Of a DNA stretch of 64,000 nt, positions 10,101-18,984 are shown one piece after another. Position 1 is the first letter of the stretch. Each line of letters begins with the position of its first letter. The position numbers and the translations under genes were made by a program. The stretch is from Paracoccaceae bacterium (GTDB taxonomy: Bacteria; Pseudomonadota; Alphaproteobacteria; Rhodobacterales; Rhodobacteraceae): assembly GCA_020637675.1 (NCBI GenBank), contig JACKKD010000002.1, positions 62,001 to 126,000 of the forward strand. The letters are read 5' to 3'. The notes below the pieces were generated by a model. That model saw only the letters and a list, made by a program, of their open reading frames with translations, was not told where the DNA came from and did not search any database.

Positions 10101-10253
10101 ATAGTGCATCGAGACGTAGATGATCGGGATCTGGATGTCCGGTTCGGCCTCCTTCGGAATCGTGACATAGGCCTGGGCGCCGGCCAGCATCAGGAAAACG
10201 AGGATGGATATCGTCAGCCGCGCATTGCGGATTGCGATTTCGACCAGTCCCAT
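7137..10253 (-). CDS. RND efflux pump, inner-membrane transporter
   Basis: 1038-residue proton-driven transporter of the HAE/AcrB superfamily: one N-terminal transmembrane helix, a large periplasmic domain, six helices, then the same again. The proton-relay acid pair is visible in VGMLVDDAIIVTE within helix 4. The N-terminus (MGLVEIAIRNARLTISILVF) resembles the group lacking the classic AcrB start, often simple multidrug or lipid-like exporters. It sits 3 bp downstream of its adaptor gene (start 10253, adaptor stop 10257) and is transcribed with it. No outer-membrane channel gene is adjacent. Confidence 0.9.
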   Translation of the reverse strand: MGLVEIAIRNARLTISILVFLMLAGAQAYVTIPKEAEPDIQIPIIYVSMHYEGISPEDSERLLLRPMETALKAITGVKEMTATAYQGGGNVLLEFQAGADLGKALDDVRSKVSEAKRDLPDGTDEPTVNEVNISEFPVLVVTLSGDVPERILTRAGRELRDRIEEVPGVLDATLQGVRDDLVEVIIDPAKLSSYGLRPDTLIAGVNANNRLIAAGALEGAEGRYAIKVPSLIETVDDVANLPVISNGTATVRARDLASIRATYKDPETITRLDGAPAIAIEVSKRTGANLIETVDQVKRVTADFQKLLPAGTVVSFSQDKSTDIRQLLTDLQNSVLTAVILVFVVILYALSGRASLLIGLAIPASFLIGILGLQLAGLTVNIVVLFSLILAVGMLVDDAIIVTEYAERRMAEGMDKRQAFALASHKMTGPVIAATATRVAAFSPLLFWPGIVGEFMKYMPITLIATLSASLVYALFFAPTLGAIIAKPVKEEDRSRDSLYMRFVARAIRHPWLVTFTAVAALVAVPFAYGTFGKGVEFFPNVEPEYGLLYVHARGNLSIDEKDALVRQAEERILGWPGIETVYTRVGKGQNAGNEVAADVVGVIQYEFVDWRERKDANAILADLRVAMQGIPGADIEVSVPQAGPPTGKAIQVRLSADDPAGLNDVARSVADQLAKNPDVIDIDNGLPPPGVDWELKVDRAAAARYGISPSAVGAVVQLVTNGLKLSDFRPAGADDAVDIVLRLPPDQRTISHLDQLRVETAEGPVPIANFVTRVAAPTTGTLTRINGARTVTVQANIREGVQADPIRQAISAQLAAVGLDEKGIRFQLAGEDEEQAEAGAFLTKAFVAAMFLIFVVLLAQFNNFVSVGLIFSAVVMSTIGVFLGLMIMGQPFGIVMTGIGIIALAGVVVNNNIVLIDTYDTLRREGMSKVDAILETCHERARPVVLTAVTAILGVLPIAFGFNLELLSHETTFGAPSTQWWISLSSAIVFGLAFATILTLVVTPSLLMLTSRDPKPAGAPGRKRWFGLRKAAPSPAE

Positions 10254-10256
10254 CGG

Positions 10257-11375
10257 TCAGTTCCCGGCCATCGCTTCGGCGTCCTTGACCACGACCGTCT
10301 CGCCGTCGCGCACGAGGTCCTGGCCGGAGACGATGATCCTGACGCCTTCCGGCACCCCCTTGACGACGAGGCCGCTCGCGGTGTCGTCGATCAGTTCCAC
10401 CCCGGCGAAGCGGGCGACGTTGTCGGCGCCGACGACGCGCAGTCCGATCACGCCTTCGTCCGACAGCGTGATGATCGACCGCGGGATGGTGACGGCGCGT
10501 TCAGGGCGGGTAAAGAGGCTCACCTCGGCCGTCATCCCCGAGGGCAGGGCACGGTCGGGGTTTGGTAGCGCGACCTCGATCGGGAAGGTTCGGGTGCCGG
10601 CCGAGGCGTCGCGGGCCACATGGCGAACCGTCCCTTCCATCGTCTGGCCGTTGACCAGCCGCACCGCCGCGCGGTCGCCGGTGGCAACGAAGCCCACGTC
10701 GAGTTCGCTCACCTCGGCGCGCACGACGATCGGATCGAGCGCGAGGATGGTGGCGATGGGCATGCCGGTCTGCACCCACTCGCCGCGTTCGACCTCGACG
10801 CTGTCCACGAGGCCGGCAAAGGGGGCGCGCAGGTTCAGCCGGTCGGCGGCCGCTTCGGCCTGGCTCAGCGCGGCCTCGGCCGCGGCCTTGTCGGCACGCA
10901 CCCTGATGAGTTGCAACTCGGCCGTGTTGCCGCTTTTGAAGAGCTTCTCGGCGACCTCGAGTTCCTGGGTGCGTTGGGCGAGCGTCGCCCTCGCCTCGGC
11001 GACGGCGGCCGCGACCTCGGCGCCCTCCACCGTCATCACGACCTGGTCGGCCTCGACCGTATCGCCCTTGGCGATGGACAGGGCGGCGATGACGCCGCTG
11101 GCCCTGGCGGCGAGTGCGGCCCGCTTGTCGGCGCCGGTTACACCCGAGATGCGCAGTTCCCGGGCATGCTCCTCGAAGACCGGCGTGACGGCGGCGACGG
11201 TGCGCAGGGCCGACTTCGCGGGCTCGGCGCCCGGTGTCGGCGCGCCGGGTTTTGCCTGGGAGGCATGCGCCTCCTCGCTGCCGACGGAAGAAAACTCGCC
11301 GGTCCCGACCCAGAGGGCCGCTGCCAGAAGAACGAGAACGGCCCAAATCCTGTGGCCCTTGATGCGCGAAGCCAT
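10257..11375 (-). CDS. RND efflux periplasmic adaptor (membrane fusion protein)
   Basis: 372-residue adaptor linking the pump at 7137-10253 to an outer-membrane channel. The N-terminal hydrophobic segment (IWAVLVLLAAALWVG) acts as signal/anchor. Then come a lipoyl half-motif, an alpha-helical hairpin rich in Ala/Glu (about 130-185), the second lipoyl half (LRAPFAGLVDSVEVERGEWV) and beta-barrel domains. The open frame extends to 12002, but the extension is antisense to pxpB; ATG 11375 begins the recognisable protein. Confidence 0.88.
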   Translation of the reverse strand: MASRIKGHRIWAVLVLLAAALWVGTGEFSSVGSEEAHASQAKPGAPTPGAEPAKSALRTVAAVTPVFEEHARELRISGVTGADKRAALAARASGVIAALSIAKGDTVEADQVVMTVEGAEVAAAVAEARATLAQRTQELEVAEKLFKSGNTAELQLIRVRADKAAAEAALSQAEAAADRLNLRAPFAGLVDSVEVERGEWVQTGMPIATILALDPIVVRAEVSELDVGFVATGDRAAVRLVNGQTMEGTVRHVARDASAGTRTFPIEVALPNPDRALPSGMTAEVSLFTRPERAVTIPRSIITLSDEGVIGLRVVGADNVARFAGVELIDDTASGLVVKGVPEGVRIIVSGQDLVRDGETVVVKDAEAMAGN

Positions 11376-11586
11376 CGTGCTGAAATCCCGGTTTCCACGT
11401 GCGGGGCGCCCAGGAACGGCACGGCGCCGCCCACGCCACTGTTCGTCGTGGTCATTATCTGTTGACTGAACGGTAAAGTTCAATATCGCATCTTGCCCCG
11501 CGCGTAAACGGTGCTCTGTTCCGACCCCTTGCCCTTCCGGAAGGCATGGCATCAACTGCGCGATGCCCCTTTCCTGAGCACCGGCC

Positions 11587-12327
11587 ATGACGATGACCGC
11601 CACCGCAGCCCACCCCCAGATTGTGCCCATGGGGCTCGCGGGGCTTCTTGTGCGCTTTTCCGGGCGGCTGGACGACGGCGCCAATCGCGCAGCCCTCGCC
11701 TTCCGGGCGGCGCTGGAGGAGGCGCGCCCCGAGGGGGTCGAGGAAACCGTGTCCTCGCTCGGGTCCGTCTTCCTGCGGTTCGATCCCGGCGCGACCGGCC
11801 ATGCCCTGCTGTCGGAACGGGTCGCCGCTCTTCTTCGCGCCCGGGACTGGTCTGCCACGCCCCTGCCGGCGGGGCGGCGGCTCTGGACGGTGCCGGCGGT
11901 CTTCGACGGCCCCGACCTTGCCGCGGCGGCATCGCTCGCCGGGCTTTCGCCGGCGGCCGCCGCGGAAGAGCTTGCGGCGGCGCGGGTCCGCGTTCTCTCC
12001 ATCGGTTTCGCACCGGGCCTGCCTTACATGGGGCCCTTGCCGGGCCACTGGGACATCCCGCGCCAGACCGCGCTGACCCCCGTTGCGCCGGCGGGGGCCA
12101 TCGTCGTCGCGGTGCGGCAACTCATCATCTTCCCTACCGCGACGCCGACCGGCTGGCGGCAGGCCGGGCGCACGGGGTTCCGGGCCTTCCGACCTGGTGC
12201 GGCGGAGCCCTTTCCGCTGAAGGCCGGCGACGAGCTTCGCTTCCGGCTGGTCACGGGCAGGGAACTCGACGCGCTCATCGCCGCCGATCCCGCCGGTGGT
12301 GGTGCGGTTGCGGAGGCAATCGCGTGA
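11587..12327 (+). CDS. pxpB: 5-oxoprolinase subunit PxpB (KipI-like)
   Basis: 246-residue subunit of the ATP-dependent 5-oxoprolinase PxpABC, which opens pyroglutamate to L-glutamate. The allophanate-hydrolase subunit 1 signature is visible (SIGFAPGLPYMG and IPRQTALTPVAPAG). ATG 11587 starts about 210 bp from the divergent efflux adaptor. The stop overlaps the next start (GTGA at 12324-12327). Older annotations call this a KipI-type kinase inhibitor; the pxpBCA order supports the oxoprolinase role. Confidence 0.88.
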   Translation: MTMTATAAHPQIVPMGLAGLLVRFSGRLDDGANRAALAFRAALEEARPEGVEETVSSLGSVFLRFDPGATGHALLSERVAALLRARDWSATPLPAGRRLWTVPAVFDGPDLAAAASLAGLSPAAAAEELAAARVRVLSIGFAPGLPYMGPLPGHWDIPRQTALTPVAPAGAIVVAVRQLIIFPTATPTGWRQAGRTGFRAFRPGAAEPFPLKAGDELRFRLVTGRELDALIAADPAGGGAVAEAIA

Positions 12328-13349
12328 CCGGGCTCCGCGTCCACTCCGCCGGTCCCGGCGTGACGGTGCAGGATCTCGGCCGGCCGGGATGGCTTGCCTT
12401 CGGCCTGTCACGCGGGGGCGCGGCCGATCCCCTCGCGCTCGTCGAGGGGGCGGCGCTGCTTGCGCAGGCCGCGGATTGCGCGGCGCTGGAGATGGCCGGC
12501 TTCGGCGGGGTGTTCGAGGCGACGCAAGACATGACGATCGCCGTCACGGGCGCACCGATGCGGGCGGCCCTGGCGGGCAGGCGCCTCCTGTGGAACGCCA
12601 CGCATCTTCTTCGGGCGGGGGAGCGGCTGGAGATCGGAGGTGCCGAGGCGGGGGTCTACGGCTATCTCCATGTCGCGGGCGGATTCGCCACGGAGGTGGT
12701 CATGGGAAGCCGTTCGGCCCATCTGACGGCCGGGATCGGCGCCCCTGTTGCCGCGGGTCACACGCTGCCGACCGGTCCGGCCGGGCCAGGGCGAGCGGGG
12801 CTGAGGCTCGACGTGGCCGGCCGATTTGCGGGTGGCACCGTCCGAATCGTCGCCTCGGCCCAGACCGCGCTCTTTTCAGAGGCCGAGCGGGCACGGTTCG
12901 AGGCGACGGCGTTCGTGCGCGACCCGCGCGCCAACCGGCAAGGGGCGCGGCTCGCACATGACGGCGCGCCTTTCCGCGCCGAGGGCCAGCTTACGGTTCT
13001 TTCGGAAATCATCGTGCCGGGCGACGTGCAGATGACCGGGGATGGGACGCCATACGTCCTTCTGCCGGAATGCCAGACGATGGGCGGCTATCCGAGGATC
13101 GGTACGGTGGTGCCGGACGACCTGCCCATCGTCGCCCAGGCGCCCCCCGGCGCGCGGCTCAGGTTCCGGTTCGTCGGGCTCGACGAGGCGTCGGCGGACT
13201 GGCGCCGCGCACGGACGGGCGAGGCGGCGAGACTGGCGGCAGCGGTCCGGCCCATGGTGCGCGATCCGGCCGCGATGGCCGATCTTCTCTCGCACCAGCT
13301 CGTGGGCGGGGTCACGACGGGCGACGATCTTGAACGCAAGGAGGGCTGA
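12324..13349 (+). CDS. pxpC: 5-oxoprolinase subunit PxpC (biotin-dependent carboxyltransferase-like)
   Basis: 341 residues, allophanate-hydrolase subunit 2 family, partner of PxpB. Opening motif GVTVQDLGRPGW and the later MTGDGTPYVLLPECQTMGGYP segment are diagnostic. The start is GTG 12324, overlapping pxpB by 4 bp; the frame is open further upstream only as a shadow of pxpB. Followed 3 bp later by pxpA. Confidence 0.88.
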   Translation: MTGLRVHSAGPGVTVQDLGRPGWLAFGLSRGGAADPLALVEGAALLAQAADCAALEMAGFGGVFEATQDMTIAVTGAPMRAALAGRRLLWNATHLLRAGERLEIGGAEAGVYGYLHVAGGFATEVVMGSRSAHLTAGIGAPVAAGHTLPTGPAGPGRAGLRLDVAGRFAGGTVRIVASAQTALFSEAERARFEATAFVRDPRANRQGARLAHDGAPFRAEGQLTVLSEIIVPGDVQMTGDGTPYVLLPECQTMGGYPRIGTVVPDDLPIVAQAPPGARLRFRFVGLDEASADWRRARTGEAARLAAAVRPMVRDPAAMADLLSHQLVGGVTTGDDLERKEG

Positions 13350-13351
13350 GG

Positions 13352-14107
13352 ATGCCGAAGGTGGACCTCAATTCCGACATGGGCGAGGGCTTCGGCCTCT
13401 GGCCGATGGGCGACGACGCGGCGCTTCTGAAGGTCGTGACCTCGGCCAATGTCGCCTGCGGCTTTCACGCGGGCGATCCCGACGTCATGGCTCGGACGAT
13501 GCGACTGGCCGTCGAGAACGGCGTCGGCATCGGCGCGCACCCGGGCTTCCCCGACATTCAGGGCTTCGGGCGGCGCAGGATGGAACTGCCGCAGGCGACG
13601 CTTGCCAACATGGTCCGCTACCAGGTCGGCGCGGCGGCGGCGATGGCGGCCTCGGTCGGCGGCAGGCTGAGGCATCTGAAGCTCCACGGCGCGCTCGCCA
13701 ACATGGCGGCGGAGGACGAAACGATGGCGCGGGTCTGTTACGAGGCGGCGCTGGGGGTCCAGCCCGACCTCGTGGTGATGGTGCTGGCGGCGACCGAGCA
13801 GGAACGGGCGGCAAAGGCGCTCGGCTGTGCGGTGGCGCACGAGATCTTCGCCGACCGCGCCTATGAGGACGGCGCGACGCTGGTGGACCGCCGCAAGCCC
13901 GGCGCCGTGATCCACGATCCCGCCCGCGCGGCGGCGCGGATGGTGGCGATGGTCGAGGCGGGCGCGATCATCGCCGAGAGCGGCAGGCACATCCCCACCC
14001 GGATCGACACGATCTGCCTCCATGGCGACACGTCCGAGGCGGTGGAGATCGCGCGGGCGGTCAGGGGCGCGCTGGAAGGGGCGGGGGTGGAGGTCGGGAA
14101 GCTCTGA
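13352..14107 (+). CDS. pxpA: 5-oxoprolinase subunit PxpA (LamB/YcsF family)
   Basis: 251-residue subunit that, with PxpB and PxpC, hydrolyses 5-oxoproline. N-terminal signature DLNSDMGEGFGLW, followed by NVACGFHAGDP, LKLHGAL and the C-terminal DTICLHGD. Start 3 bp after pxpC. Ends 3 bp before the stop of the convergent rmlA, with no room for a terminator. Confidence 0.92.
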   Translation: MPKVDLNSDMGEGFGLWPMGDDAALLKVVTSANVACGFHAGDPDVMARTMRLAVENGVGIGAHPGFPDIQGFGRRRMELPQATLANMVRYQVGAAAAMAASVGGRLRHLKLHGALANMAAEDETMARVCYEAALGVQPDLVVMVLAATEQERAAKALGCAVAHEIFADRAYEDGATLVDRRKPGAVIHDPARAAARMVAMVEAGAIIAESGRHIPTRIDTICLHGDTSEAVEIARAVRGALEGAGVEVGKL

Positions 14108-14110
14108 CCC

Positions 14111-15013
14111 TCACCCCTTCCGCGCCAGGTCCGGATCGGCGGCGATGCGCGCGAGGTAGCGGCCGTATTGCGTCTTGAGATAGGGCTGGGCGAGGGCCAT
14201 GAGCTGACCCTCGTCGATCCAGCCGTTCAGGAACGCGATCTCCTCGGGGCAACCCACTTTCAGGTTCTGCCGGTCCTCGATGGTGCGGATGAACTCCGCG
14301 GCCTCAAGGAGGCTCTCGTGCGTGCCGGTGTCGAGCCAGGCAAAGCCGCGGCCGAGCGTTTCGACCCTGAGTTTGCCGTCGCCGTGGTAGAGGTTCAGGA
14401 GGTCGGTGATCTCCAGCTCTCCACGCGCCGAGGGCCTGATCGTCCTGGCGCGCTCCGGGGCGGTCGCGTCAAGGAAGTAGATCCCCGTGACCGCATAGGA
14501 GCTTTTCGGCTTTTCCGGCTTCTCGACGATCGAGAGAACGCGGCCCTCGCTATCGAATTCCACCACGCCGTAACGCTCCGGGTCCGACACGCGGTAGCCG
14601 AAGACGGTGCCGCCTTCGGTGCGCGCGTCCGCGGCCTTCAGCTTGGCCGACAGCCCCTCTCCGAAGAAGACGTTGTCGCCGAGCACCATCGCCGAGGGCG
14701 CGCCGGCAAGGAAATCCTCGGCCAAGAGATAGGCCTGCGCGAGCCCGTCGGGCGTGGGCTGTTCGACGTAATCGAAGCGCATCCCCCAGGCCGCGCCGTC
14801 GCCGAGCAGGGCCTGGAATTGCGGCAGGTCGCGCGGCGTCGAGATGATAGCCACCTCGCGGATGCGGGCAAGCATCAGCGCCGACAGCGGATAGTAGATC
14901 ATCGGCTTGTCGTAGAGCGGCAGCATCTGCTTGGACACCGCATGGGTGATCGGGTAAAGCCGCGTGCCCGATCCCCCGGCGAGGATGATGCCCTTGCGGT
15001 CGGTCTCGCTCAT
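14111..15013 (-). CDS. rmlA: glucose-1-phosphate thymidylyltransferase RmlA
   Basis: First enzyme of dTDP-L-rhamnose synthesis: dTTP + glucose-1-P to dTDP-glucose. 300 residues, nucleotidyltransferase motif GGSGTRLYPIT near the N-terminus, then LGDNVFFGEG and EKPEKPKSSYAVTGIYF. ATG 15013 overlaps the rmlD stop (ATGA), so translation is coupled. Last gene of the reverse operon rmlC-rmlB-rmlD-rmlA. Confidence 0.95.
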   Translation of the reverse strand: MSETDRKGIILAGGSGTRLYPITHAVSKQMLPLYDKPMIYYPLSALMLARIREVAIISTPRDLPQFQALLGDGAAWGMRFDYVEQPTPDGLAQAYLLAEDFLAGAPSAMVLGDNVFFGEGLSAKLKAADARTEGGTVFGYRVSDPERYGVVEFDSEGRVLSIVEKPEKPKSSYAVTGIYFLDATAPERARTIRPSARGELEITDLLNLYHGDGKLRVETLGRGFAWLDTGTHESLLEAAEFIRTIEDRQNLKVGCPEEIAFLNGWIDEGQLMALAQPYLKTQYGRYLARIAADPDLARKG

Positions 15014-15879
15014 GCTGTCGCCTCCAATTCGCGGATGACTCTGGCGAGGCTTGCCCGCCAGTCGGGTTGTTCGATGCCGTAGGTCGCACGGATGCGAGCA
15101 CAATCGAGCGCGGAGTTCGCCGGCCGCCGGGCGGGGGTGGGGTAGTCGGCGCTGGCAATGCGCCTAACCGAGGGCCGCCGGGCAAGTGCCGACGCGGCAA
15201 GCACCGCCTCGGCGAAACCGGCCCAGCTGACTGTCGGCGCGCCGGCGTAATGGAAGACGCCGCTTGACCCCCGCCCTTCCGCAAAGGCGCGGGCGACGGT
15301 CCAGAGCGTGACGGCGATGTCGGCTGCGGCCGTGGGCCCGCCCCTCTGGTCATCGACCACCGAGAGCGTCTCGCGCTCGGCCGCGAGCCGCAGCATGGTT
15401 TTCACGAAGTTGCGCCCATGGGCGGAAAAGACCCAGGAGGTTCGGAGGATCGCATGCGGCCCATCCGCGGCGATGATAGCACGTTCGCCGGCAAGCTTGG
15501 TCTGGCCGTAGACGCCGAGCGGCGCGACCGGGTCCTCCTCCCGCCAGGGCCGGGTGCCGCTGCCGTCGAAGACGTAGTCGGTGGAGACATGCAGGAAGGG
15601 GATGGCCCGTCGGGCGGCGGCGCGGGCCATTGCGCCCGGTGCCTCGGCGTTGACGAGATGGGCCGTCTCGCGGTCGGTCTCGGCGGCGTCCACGGCCGTA
15701 TATGCGGCGGCGTTGATCACCACGTCGACATCGGTGGTCGCGACGAGGGCGGCGCAGGTTTCCGGGTGCGCAAGGTCCGCCGCCTCCCGCCCGAAGGCGA
15801 GAAGAAGCGTGCCGCGCGGGGCGGTGCGGGCAAGCTCGATGCCCAGTTGCCCGGTGGTGCCGAAGACGAGCGCCTTCAT
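15010..15879 (-). CDS. rmlD: dTDP-4-dehydrorhamnose reductase RmlD
   Basis: Final step of dTDP-L-rhamnose synthesis, NAD(P)H-dependent. 289 residues, extended SDR with GTTGQLG at the N-terminus, STDYVFDG and YGQTK (Tyr/Lys catalytic pair). ATG 15879 overlaps the rmlB stop by 4 bp. Confidence 0.94.
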   Translation of the reverse strand: MKALVFGTTGQLGIELARTAPRGTLLLAFGREAADLAHPETCAALVATTDVDVVINAAAYTAVDAAETDRETAHLVNAEAPGAMARAAARRAIPFLHVSTDYVFDGSGTRPWREEDPVAPLGVYGQTKLAGERAIIAADGPHAILRTSWVFSAHGRNFVKTMLRLAAERETLSVVDDQRGGPTAAADIAVTLWTVARAFAEGRGSSGVFHYAGAPTVSWAGFAEAVLAASALARRPSVRRIASADYPTPARRPANSALDCARIRATYGIEQPDWRASLARVIRELEATA

Positions 15880-16913
15880 GCCGTGCCGAGCCTCTTGCCG
15901 ACGCCGTCGCGATCCTGGAGCGCACGCCACCAGTCCTCATGATCGAGGAACCATTGCACTGTCTTTTCAAGACCTTGGTCCAGCGTCACCGAGGGCCGCC
16001 AGCCCAGCTCCTCGCGGATGCGCGAAGGGTCGATCGCATAGCGTGCGTCGTGGCCGGGGCGGTCGGCGACGAAGGCGATCTGTTCGGCGTATGGTGCGTT
16101 GCCGGGGCGCTTCTCGTCGAGGATGGCGCAGATCTTGGTCACGAGCTCGAGGTTCGTTGCCTCGTTCTCGCCGCCGATGTTGTAGCTCCGCCCGACCGCG
16201 CCCTTTTGTACGACGAGGAGGAGAGCCTCGGCGTGATCCTCGACATAAAGCCAGTCGCGCACGTTGTCGCCAGTGCCGTAGATCGGGATCGGCGCGCCCG
16301 CAAGCGCCTTGAGGATGACCACCGGGATCAGCTTTTCCGGAAAATGGTAAGGCCCGTAGTTGTTCGAGCAATTGGTCAGCACGACCGGCAGTCCGTAGGT
16401 TTCGTGCCAGGCGCGCACCAGATGGTCGGAGGCGGCCTTCGACGCCGAATAGGGCGAGCGCGGATCGTAGGGCGTCTCTTCGGTGAACCGGCCGGTCGGA
16501 CCGAGCGAGCCGAAGACCTCGTCGGTCGAGATGTGGTGGAAGCGGAAGCTGTCGGGCCTGCCTGCGGCGGTCCAGCAGGCGCGTGCGGCCTCCAGCATCG
16601 TGTAGGTGCCGGTGATGTTCGTCTCGATGAAGGCGGCCGGACCGTCGATCGAGCGGTCCACATGACTTTCGGCGGCAAGGTGCATGATCGCGTCGGGCCG
16701 GTGGCGCGCAAGGATCACGTCCACCGCCGCCCGGTCGCAGATGTCGGCGCGCTCGAAGGCGTAGAGCGGACTCTCTGCCACCTCCGTGACATTCGACAGG
16801 CTTCCGGCATAGGTCAGCTTGTCGAGATTGACGACGGCATGGCCGGCGCGCACCGCCGCGCGCACCACCGCCGAGCCGATGAAACCGGCGCCGCCTGTGA
16901 CCAGTAGCTTCAT
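15876..16913 (-). CDS. rmlB: dTDP-glucose 4,6-dehydratase RmlB
   Basis: Second step of dTDP-L-rhamnose synthesis. 345 residues, extended SDR: TGGAGFIGS at residues 6-14, AAESHVDRSIDGP, STDEVFGSL and YSASK. ATG 16913 is 2 bp after the rmlC stop. The frame continues upstream through rmlC but only as a shadow. Confidence 0.95.
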   Translation of the reverse strand: MKLLVTGGAGFIGSAVVRAAVRAGHAVVNLDKLTYAGSLSNVTEVAESPLYAFERADICDRAAVDVILARHRPDAIMHLAAESHVDRSIDGPAAFIETNITGTYTMLEAARACWTAAGRPDSFRFHHISTDEVFGSLGPTGRFTEETPYDPRSPYSASKAASDHLVRAWHETYGLPVVLTNCSNNYGPYHFPEKLIPVVILKALAGAPIPIYGTGDNVRDWLYVEDHAEALLLVVQKGAVGRSYNIGGENEATNLELVTKICAILDEKRPGNAPYAEQIAFVADRPGHDARYAIDPSRIREELGWRPSVTLDQGLEKTVQWFLDHEDWWRALQDRDGVGKRLGTA

Positions 16914-16915
16914 GG

Positions 16916-17479
16916 TCAGGCCTCGTAGTGGAAGGGTGTGGCGAAATTGCGGAACAGCGGGGCGGAGCGGTCCTTCTCGGACAGGATCGCCCCGACCGGG
17001 TCGATTCCCCAATCGATGCCGAGGTCTGGGTCGTCGAAGCGCACCGCGCCGTCGCAGGCGGGATCGTAGTAGTCCGAGCACTTGTAAAGCAGCTCGCTCT
17101 CCGGCTCGCGGGTGACGAAACCGTGGAGAAATCCCTCGGGGATCAGAAGCTGCCGGCCGTTCTCGGCCGAGAGCTCCGCCCCGGTCCATTTCCCGAAGGT
17201 CGGCGAGCCCTTGCGGATGTCGACCGCCACGTCGAACACCCGCCCCCGCCCGCAGCGGACGAGCTTGGCCTGGGCATGGGGCGGTGCCTGGAAATGGAGG
17301 CCACGCACGGTGCCGCTGTCGCGCGACCAGGAGTGGTTGTCCTGAACGAACTCCGTTGTGATTCCGTGGCCGGCGAGCGTCCGGCGGTTCCAGACCTCGG
17401 AAAACCATCCGCGCGCATCGCCGAAACGTCGGGGCGCCAGGATCAGGACGCCGGGCAGGGGGGTCTGTTCGATCTGCAT
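16916..17479 (-). CDS. rmlC: dTDP-4-dehydrorhamnose 3,5-epimerase RmlC
   Basis: Third step of dTDP-L-rhamnose synthesis; cupin-fold epimerase of 187 residues. Catalytic region VRGLHFQAPPHAQAKLVRC and VAVDIRKGSPTFGKW are typical. First gene of the reverse rml operon, so the promoter lies in the 520-bp gap shared with the divergent decarboxylase gene. Confidence 0.94.
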   Translation of the reverse strand: MQIEQTPLPGVLILAPRRFGDARGWFSEVWNRRTLAGHGITTEFVQDNHSWSRDSGTVRGLHFQAPPHAQAKLVRCGRGRVFDVAVDIRKGSPTFGKWTGAELSAENGRQLLIPEGFLHGFVTREPESELLYKCSDYYDPACDGAVRFDDPDLGIDWGIDPVGAILSEKDRSAPLFRNFATPFHYEA

Positions 17480-18003
17480 GGTCCGCGCACCTTTTCTGCG
17501 GCGGCGAACATAGCCCGCCCGATGACCGGGCGAAAGGTTACATTCAGATAACGCGCCATGTCGGAAAAGGTCCGGAAATGACCCATTGCGCCGGTCCGGA
17601 GCGGGTGCGATTGTTGCCTGGCCGTCGTCAGTCCGGGGCTGCGGGCACCCTGGCGCCGATGCGGGAAACTGCGCCGCGCGGAACGCCGCGAATCCGTGCC
17701 AAGCGCCTGCAGGACTGCTACAAGCGGAAGGTCACGGCCCGGCATCGCGGGCGGGACGAACCGAATTGGATGAGGCCGGGCGGGATTTCCGGCGGGTGTA
17801 TTGGACGGGGAATGCCTCATGCCGGAATCGTGCCGGCCCTTGCTGAAATCCGCTGCCACCGGGACACTCCGAACCGCGCCCCGAGCCGAAAACCCTCGCC
17901 CGCCGCCGGGCAGTGCCATAATCTTGTCAGACGGCTGTGGGAGCACGGCCGCAGGCGCGCCCGGCCGGCCCGGTGCGCACGTATTCGGGAAGGTAGGCGG
18001 TCG
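17480..18003. other. divergent regulatory region, rml operon / EPS operon
   Basis: About 520 bp between divergently transcribed rmlC and the UDP-glucuronate decarboxylase gene. It must hold promoters for both. I see no small gene, repeat or strong hairpin and no promoter hexamer pair I would defend. An open frame upstream of 18004 has no recognisable protein content. Confidence 0.5.
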
Positions 18004-18984
18004 ATGAGCGTCATGTCGCGGCGGATTCTGGTGACGGGCGGGGCAGGGTTTCTCGGCTCCCACCTCTGCGAGCGGCTGATCGCGGCGGGCCACGACGTCC
18101 TCTGCATCGACAACTACTTCACCGGGCGCCGGGCCAACGTCGCGCATCTGATCGGCCATCCGCGCTTCGAGATCATGCGCCACGACGTGACCTTCCCGCT
18201 CTATGTCGAGGTGGACGAGATCTACAACCTCGCCTGCCCGGCCTCGCCGATCCATTACCAGCACGATCCGGTGCAGACGACGAAGACCTCGGTCCACGGC
18301 GCGATCAACATGCTCGGCCTCGCCAAGCGGCTGCGCGCCAAGATCCTTCAGGCGTCCACGTCGGAGGTCTATGGCGACCCGACGGTGCACCCGCAGACCG
18401 AGAGCTACTGGGGCAACGTGAACCCGATCGGCTTCCGGTCCTGCTATGACGAAGGCAAGCGCTGCGCCGAGACCCTGTTTTTCGACTACCACCGCCAGCA
18501 CCGGCTCCGGATCAAGGTGGCGCGCATCTTCAACACCTACGGGCCACGGATGCATCCACAGGACGGCCGCGTGGTGTCGAACTTCATCATGCAGGCGCTT
18601 TCCGGCAACCCGATCACCATCTATGGCGACGGTAGCCAGACTCGGTCGTTCTGCTTCGTCGACGACCTGATCGAGGGTTTGATCCGCCTGATGGAGACGG
18701 GCGACGAGATCACCGGGCCGATGAACATCGGCAATCCGGTGGAAATGTCGATCCGCGAACTGGCGGAGGCGGTGATCGAGCTCACCGGCTCCCGGTCGGA
18801 GCTGGTGTATAAACCCCTGCCGCAAGACGATCCGGCGCAGCGGCAGCCGGACATCGCATTTGCGCGCCGCGCGCTCGAATGGGAGCCGAAAGTGAGGCTG
18901 AAGGACGGACTGAAGCGTACGGTCGCCTATTTCGCGGCGCTCCGCGAGGATCTTGAAGCGACGGGAGGGGTGGGCAATGGCTGA
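18004..18984 (+). CDS. uxs: UDP-glucuronate decarboxylase (UDP-xylose synthase)
   Basis: Converts UDP-glucuronate to UDP-xylose, NAD+-bound. 326 residues, extended SDR with TGGAGFLGSHLC, the family-specific NLACPASPIHYQ, STSEVYGDP, and catalytic YDEGK. ATG 18004 (or 18013) is supported by GGGAAGGTAGGCGG upstream. First gene of a run of eight closely spaced genes to 26967; overlaps the next gene by 8 bp. Confidence 0.92.
   Translation: MSVMSRRILVTGGAGFLGSHLCERLIAAGHDVLCIDNYFTGRRANVAHLIGHPRFEIMRHDVTFPLYVEVDEIYNLACPASPIHYQHDPVQTTKTSVHGAINMLGLAKRLRAKILQASTSEVYGDPTVHPQTESYWGNVNPIGFRSCYDEGKRCAETLFFDYHRQHRLRIKVARIFNTYGPRMHPQDGRVVSNFIMQALSGNPITIYGDGSQTRSFCFVDDLIEGLIRLMETGDEITGPMNIGNPVEMSIRELAEAVIELTGSRSELVYKPLPQDDPAQRQPDIAFARRALEWEPKVRLKDGLKRTVAYFAALREDLEATGGVGNG

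Noticed and set aside
7314..10568. Plus-strand 1084-codon open frame antisense to the RND pump
   Set aside because: Highly charged, His/Arg/Asp-rich product with no domain pattern; a high-GC shadow of the pump gene on the other strand.
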